From Patescibacteria group bacterium (lineage in GTDB: Bacteria; Patescibacteriota; Saccharimonadia; Saccharimonadales; Saccharimonadaceae), in NCBI GenBank assembly GCA_030917245.1, contig JAUPVA010000068.1, positions 1 to 16,184 on the forward strand: 16,184 nt of DNA, read 5' to 3'. The translations under genes were made by a program, and so were the position numbers. Shown in pieces: positions 13,709 to 16,184 of the stretch; positions within the stretch are counted from its first letter, which is position 1; each line of letters starts with the position of its first letter. Below the pieces are notes generated by a model. It was not told the origin of the DNA, ran no database searches, and saw only the letters and a program-made list of their open reading frames with translations.

Positions 13709-14578
13709 ATGAAACACACCACACAGGCATACTACACTCTAACGAAACCAGGCATTGTAAGAGGAAACGCACTTCATACTTTCGCTGGCGCTTTGCTTGC
13801 TAGCACGTTACCGATTGGCTGGACGCAGGTACTCGGGGTAGTAGCTGGTACTTCTCTGGTGATTGCCTCTGCATGTGTCGTTAATAACATCATTGATCGA
13901 AATATAGATGCTCGAATGAAACGAACTAAAAACCGCCCATCAGTGACGGGGAAGGTAGGTGTTCGCGCCGCCATAATTTATGCGGGCATCCTCTTTTTGA
14001 TGGGAATGGCAGCATTGACGGCCTGGACGAACACGGCAGTCCTTATTATTGGCATCGTAGCGTATGGCATGTACGTTGTCGTATATGGCTGGGCAAAACG
14101 ATCAACCATCCATAGTACCGTTATTGGTGCGATTCCCGGTGCTCTGCCCGCCATGGCAGGGTATGTAGCAGTATCGCATGAAGTTTCGCTCGCCGCATGG
14201 CTTGTATTCTTGGTCGTGTTTGCATGGCAGATGCCTCATTTTTATGCCATCTCACTGTTTCGAAAAGAAGAATACCGTAAAGCACGGTTACCTGTCTTAG
14301 GAGTCCAGCGTTCATTCGAAGTCGTGCGCCGTGCGATGTTCGCCTACTTGTTGCTGTACCTACTTGCAATCATTACTCTTATGACCACAGCAACGGTGGG
14401 CGTTCCGACGGGGCTACTACTGTTGGCTGGTGCGGTCTATTGGATAGCAGTGTTCTTCCAAACTAGTATTAAAGATGAAGCAAAATGGGCACGAGCTGTT
14501 TTTGGTGTATCGCTAGTTCTTTCTTTGGTATTTCTTATCGCCAGTGCCATTAATATTTATTTACCAGCAATATCATAG
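13709..14578 (+). CDS. cyoE: Protoheme IX farnesyltransferase (heme O synthase)
   Basis: CyoE attaches a farnesyl group to protoheme to make heme O, the cofactor of the CyoB active site, in the cytoplasmic membrane. The 289-residue product is a UbiA-family prenyltransferase with about nine helices. The first diphosphate-Mg site reads NNIIDRNIDARMKRT (59-73) followed by RP at 76-77. Other family blocks are YGWAKRSTIHSTVIGAIPGA, WQMPHFYAISLFRKEEYRKA and the N-terminal YYTLTKPGIV. It starts 5 nt after cyoD in the same operon, as in E. coli. No heme A synthase gene is nearby, in line with a bo-type rather than an aa-type oxidase. Confidence 0.97.
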   Translation: MKHTTQAYYTLTKPGIVRGNALHTFAGALLASTLPIGWTQVLGVVAGTSLVIASACVVNNIIDRNIDARMKRTKNRPSVTGKVGVRAAIIYAGILFLMGMAALTAWTNTAVLIIGIVAYGMYVVVYGWAKRSTIHSTVIGAIPGALPAMAGYVAVSHEVSLAAWLVFLVVFAWQMPHFYAISLFRKEEYRKARLPVLGVQRSFEVVRRAMFAYLLLYLLAIITLMTTATVGVPTGLLLLAGAVYWIAVFFQTSIKDEAKWARAVFGVSLVLSLVFLIASAINIYLPAIS

Positions 14579-14617
14579 ATACACACTATGGTTATGAACC
14601 GAGAGGAAAAGACACAC

Positions 14618-15838
14618 ATGAGAAAATACACAAACGTAACGATAGTCGGCGGCGGCTTTGGTGGGGTAAAGGCCGCTTTAGAAATCTCAAAAAATCGTCG
14701 TAATCGAGTGACACTTATTTCGGACAAAGACTATTTTCAGTACTATCCGGCATTATTTTCAACCGCAACTGGCCACGATAGCCGAGAGTCGTTTGTACCA
14801 CTCGCAGAAATTTTTCGAGACCGTCCCAATGTACGAATTATTCGCGACACTATCTCTTCTATCGACATTGCTGCTCACGAGTTGAAAGGAAAAAATCTGT
14901 ATCGCTACAAAACAGCGATTCTTGCTCTTGGCAGCGTGACAACTTACTTTGGCATAAAAGGCCTGAACACCTATGCGTATGGTATTAAATCGCAGCAAGA
15001 AATTAAAAAGCTGCAAGCCCACCTATGGGAAGAGATGAGCGACGGCAGCGACGACGAGAAGCACTATGTCATCATTGGCGCGGGTCCTACGGGGGTTGAA
15101 TTGGCAGGCTCACTAGGCGCGTACGTACGGCAGCTACGCAAGCACTTTGGCATAACAAAAAAGCGCGTGTCTATAAATCTTATCGAAGCCGCTCCTCGTG
15201 TGCTTCCTCGCTGTACTGAGCAGACAAGCAACGAAGCTCTAAAGAGACTACGGAAACTCGGGGTGCACGTTGAGTTAAACAAAAAGGTTGAAAAGCAGAC
15301 TGCAACCCAACTGATTGTTAATGGTCGTCCACTACCCACTCAAACTGTTATATGGACTTCTGGGGTTGCGAATGCGCCTTTCTTTGCAAAAAATGCCAAA
15401 CAGTTTACGTTAAATGAGCGCGGCAAAGTTGTGGTTGACGCTACCATGAAGGCGGCTAAAGACGTATACGTAATAGGAGACAACGCCGCGACGCCATATG
15501 CTGGGCTTGCGCAAACTGCGCTGCATGATGCAATTTTTGTCTCACGTATCCTGCGCGATGGAGCAACGAGTTCGTACAAACCGGTTCTCCCGGCTACGGT
15601 CGTGCCGATTGGTGATAACTGGGCTGTATTTGAATGGAAAAGTATCCGTTTTGGTGGCTTGGCTGGGGGAGTCATGCGTCGTCTGGCCGATCTCGTGGGC
15701 TATCATGATGTTCTTCCGATAGGGTGGGCTATGAAAGCGTGGCGCGCCCAAGGGATTAAACGCCTTCGCGTAGTAGAAGACCGCCGCGTAGCTACAGGTT
15801 ACACTGCGACAGCTGACCGGTCTTCCATCCGCGGTTAA
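14618..15838 (+). CDS. ndh: Type II NADH dehydrogenase (NDH-2), single-subunit NADH:quinone oxidoreductase
   Basis: NDH-2 is a peripheral membrane flavoprotein that oxidises NADH and reduces quinone without pumping protons. The start at 14618 gives 406 residues; the upstream ATGs would add ten that precede the usual Rossmann strand, and AGAGG at 14602-14606 is 11 nt from this ATG. The FAD-binding motif is VTIVGGGFGG (7-16), the NADH-binding motif is GAGPTGVELAG (154-164), and a second FAD block is DVYVIGDNAA followed by AQTALHDA. In the AQxAxQ signature the first Gln is kept (299), but the second is His (303). A hydrophobic or amphipathic C-terminal region may attach it to the membrane. As the last gene of the cyo operon it should feed quinol to the oxidase. 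Its 3' end overlaps a convergent gene. Confidence 0.93.
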   Translation: MRKYTNVTIVGGGFGGVKAALEISKNRRNRVTLISDKDYFQYYPALFSTATGHDSRESFVPLAEIFRDRPNVRIIRDTISSIDIAAHELKGKNLYRYKTAILALGSVTTYFGIKGLNTYAYGIKSQQEIKKLQAHLWEEMSDGSDDEKHYVIIGAGPTGVELAGSLGAYVRQLRKHFGITKKRVSINLIEAAPRVLPRCTEQTSNEALKRLRKLGVHVELNKKVEKQTATQLIVNGRPLPTQTVIWTSGVANAPFFAKNAKQFTLNERGKVVVDATMKAAKDVYVIGDNAATPYAGLAQTALHDAIFVSRILRDGATSSYKPVLPATVVPIGDNWAVFEWKSIRFGGLAGGVMRRLADLVGYHDVLPIGWAMKAWRAQGIKRLRVVEDRRVATGYTATADRSSIRG

Positions 15839-16184
15839 ACGACTCGATTCGTTGTGCCGACGAACCATGAGTCCACGTCTCTGGATTAACTGATCCTGTG
15901 GTGGATTGGATTCTGTCATCGCCGACGGCGCCAGCAGCAACAATTGCTTCCTGAATTTCGTTGTCGGACTCGAACACTCCAGCATCTTTTATTGAATTCG
16001 CCCATAGTCCGGCATAACAATCTGCCTGTAGTTCGAGCCGTACTGATAAGCTATTGCTGCCTGTTTGTTCGTAGGAGGGGTCGTTTTGAACTCGTTCCAT
16101 AATTCCTGTTACGTTTTGTACGTGATGGCCAACTTCGTGTGCCATCACATATGCCTGAGCAACGTCACCATTACTTCCCCCTAA
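15792..16184 (-). CDS. Neutral zinc metallopeptidase (YpfJ/Zn_peptidase type), C-terminal part, N-terminus outside the window
   Basis: The reverse-strand frame is open to the window edge, so 130 C-terminal residues are visible and the true start lies beyond. They contain the zinc-binding HEVGHH within AYVMAHEVGHHVQN, and about 35 residues later LELQADCYAGLWA, whose Glu fits the third zinc ligand of the family. The ending GDDRIQS, THGSSAQRIESFNRGWKTG and a late Cys are typical of the putative neutral zinc metallopeptidase family (YpfJ, PF04228 as I recall). Members are often membrane-anchored or secreted, and their substrates are mostly unknown. The last 47 bases overlap the 3' end of the convergent ndh gene; no terminator lies between them. 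Confidence 0.92.
   Translation of the reverse strand, partial: LGGSNGDVAQAYVMAHEVGHHVQNVTGIMERVQNDPSYEQTGSNSLSVRLELQADCYAGLWANSIKDAGVFESDNEIQEAIVAAGAVGDDRIQSTTGSVNPETWTHGSSAQRIESFNRGWKTGQLSQCNL

Noticed and set aside
14588..14617. Upstream ATGs at 14588 and 14594 for ndh
   Set aside because: They add a charged stretch before the Rossmann strand and lack a ribosome-binding site, while the ATG at 14618 has AGAGG 11 nt upstream.
15542..15985. 147-codon reverse frame overlapping ndh and the zinc peptidase
   Set aside because: It overlaps two well-supported genes in another frame and its composition is that of a shadow frame.
1..16184. CRISPR arrays, tRNA or rRNA genes, insertion sequences, replication origin
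   Set aside because: I saw no regularly spaced repeats, cloverleaf-like segments, transposase motifs or DnaA-box clusters; short gaps leave little room, though a covariance-model scan would be needed to exclude small RNAs.
1..16184. Alternative genetic code (UGA read as Gly)
   Set aside because: Conserved genes end normally at TGA (cyoB, cyoC) and have no in-frame TGA at conserved glycines.

Overview
The window looks like a chromosome segment from a Patescibacteria/CPR bacterium, most likely a Saccharibacteria (TM7) relative. This is an inference from gene content and protein style, not from a 16S gene. It combines a compact str-type locus, short intergenic gaps, lineage-type hypothetical proteins, a pilin-like protein without a globular head, and a cytochrome bo3 operon followed by a type II NADH dehydrogenase. 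As I recall, that respiratory set has been reported in some environmental Saccharibacteria. TGA acts as a normal stop (for example at cyoB, cyoC and the 4542 gene), so the genetic code is standard and not the UGA=Gly code of SR1/Gracilibacteria.

Layout. 1-2559: 3' part of rpoC, ending at a strong hairpin terminator. 2634-2903: a small hypothetical gene with a promoter placed so that its mRNA should be leaderless. 2887-3973: promoter, leader, rpsL and rpsG (1-nt overlap), then a terminator. 4041-6558: a lineage-specific block of four unrecognised genes sitting where fusA would usually follow rpsG: two small forward genes, a reverse-strand seven-helix membrane protein, and a divergent 331-residue acidic protein. 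The last two share a 9-bp inverted repeat in their common promoter region. 6661-8757: fusA with its own extended -10 promoter and terminator; no tuf follows. 8870-9864: a secreted coiled-coil protein and a pilin-like protein in one operon. 9909-15838: cyoA-B-C-D-E and an NDH-2 gene, tightly packed, with a dyad over the cyoA promoter and ribosome-binding site. 15792-16184: reverse-strand end of a neutral zinc metallopeptidase, overlapping the ndh 3' end.

How the genes work together. The right half encodes a minimal aerobic electron chain: NDH-2 would pass electrons from NADH to quinone, CyoABCD would oxidise quinol and reduce O2 while pumping protons, and CyoE would make the heme O that CyoB needs. 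The left half is core transcription and translation.

The most notable points are in conserved machinery. The RpoC segment has no cysteine at all, so the second zinc site is lost, and its F-loop is rewritten. EF-G has NKIN instead of NKxD in its guanine-specificity motif, together with an altered G5 motif. S12 has Pro where Lys87 (E. coli numbering) is expected. CyoB lacks one quinol-site His, and NDH-2 has His in place of the second Gln of AQxAxQ. At least four genes have a -10 box only 6-10 nt before the start codon, pointing to leaderless transcription. All promoters and alignments were read by eye, with reference sequences recalled from memory.
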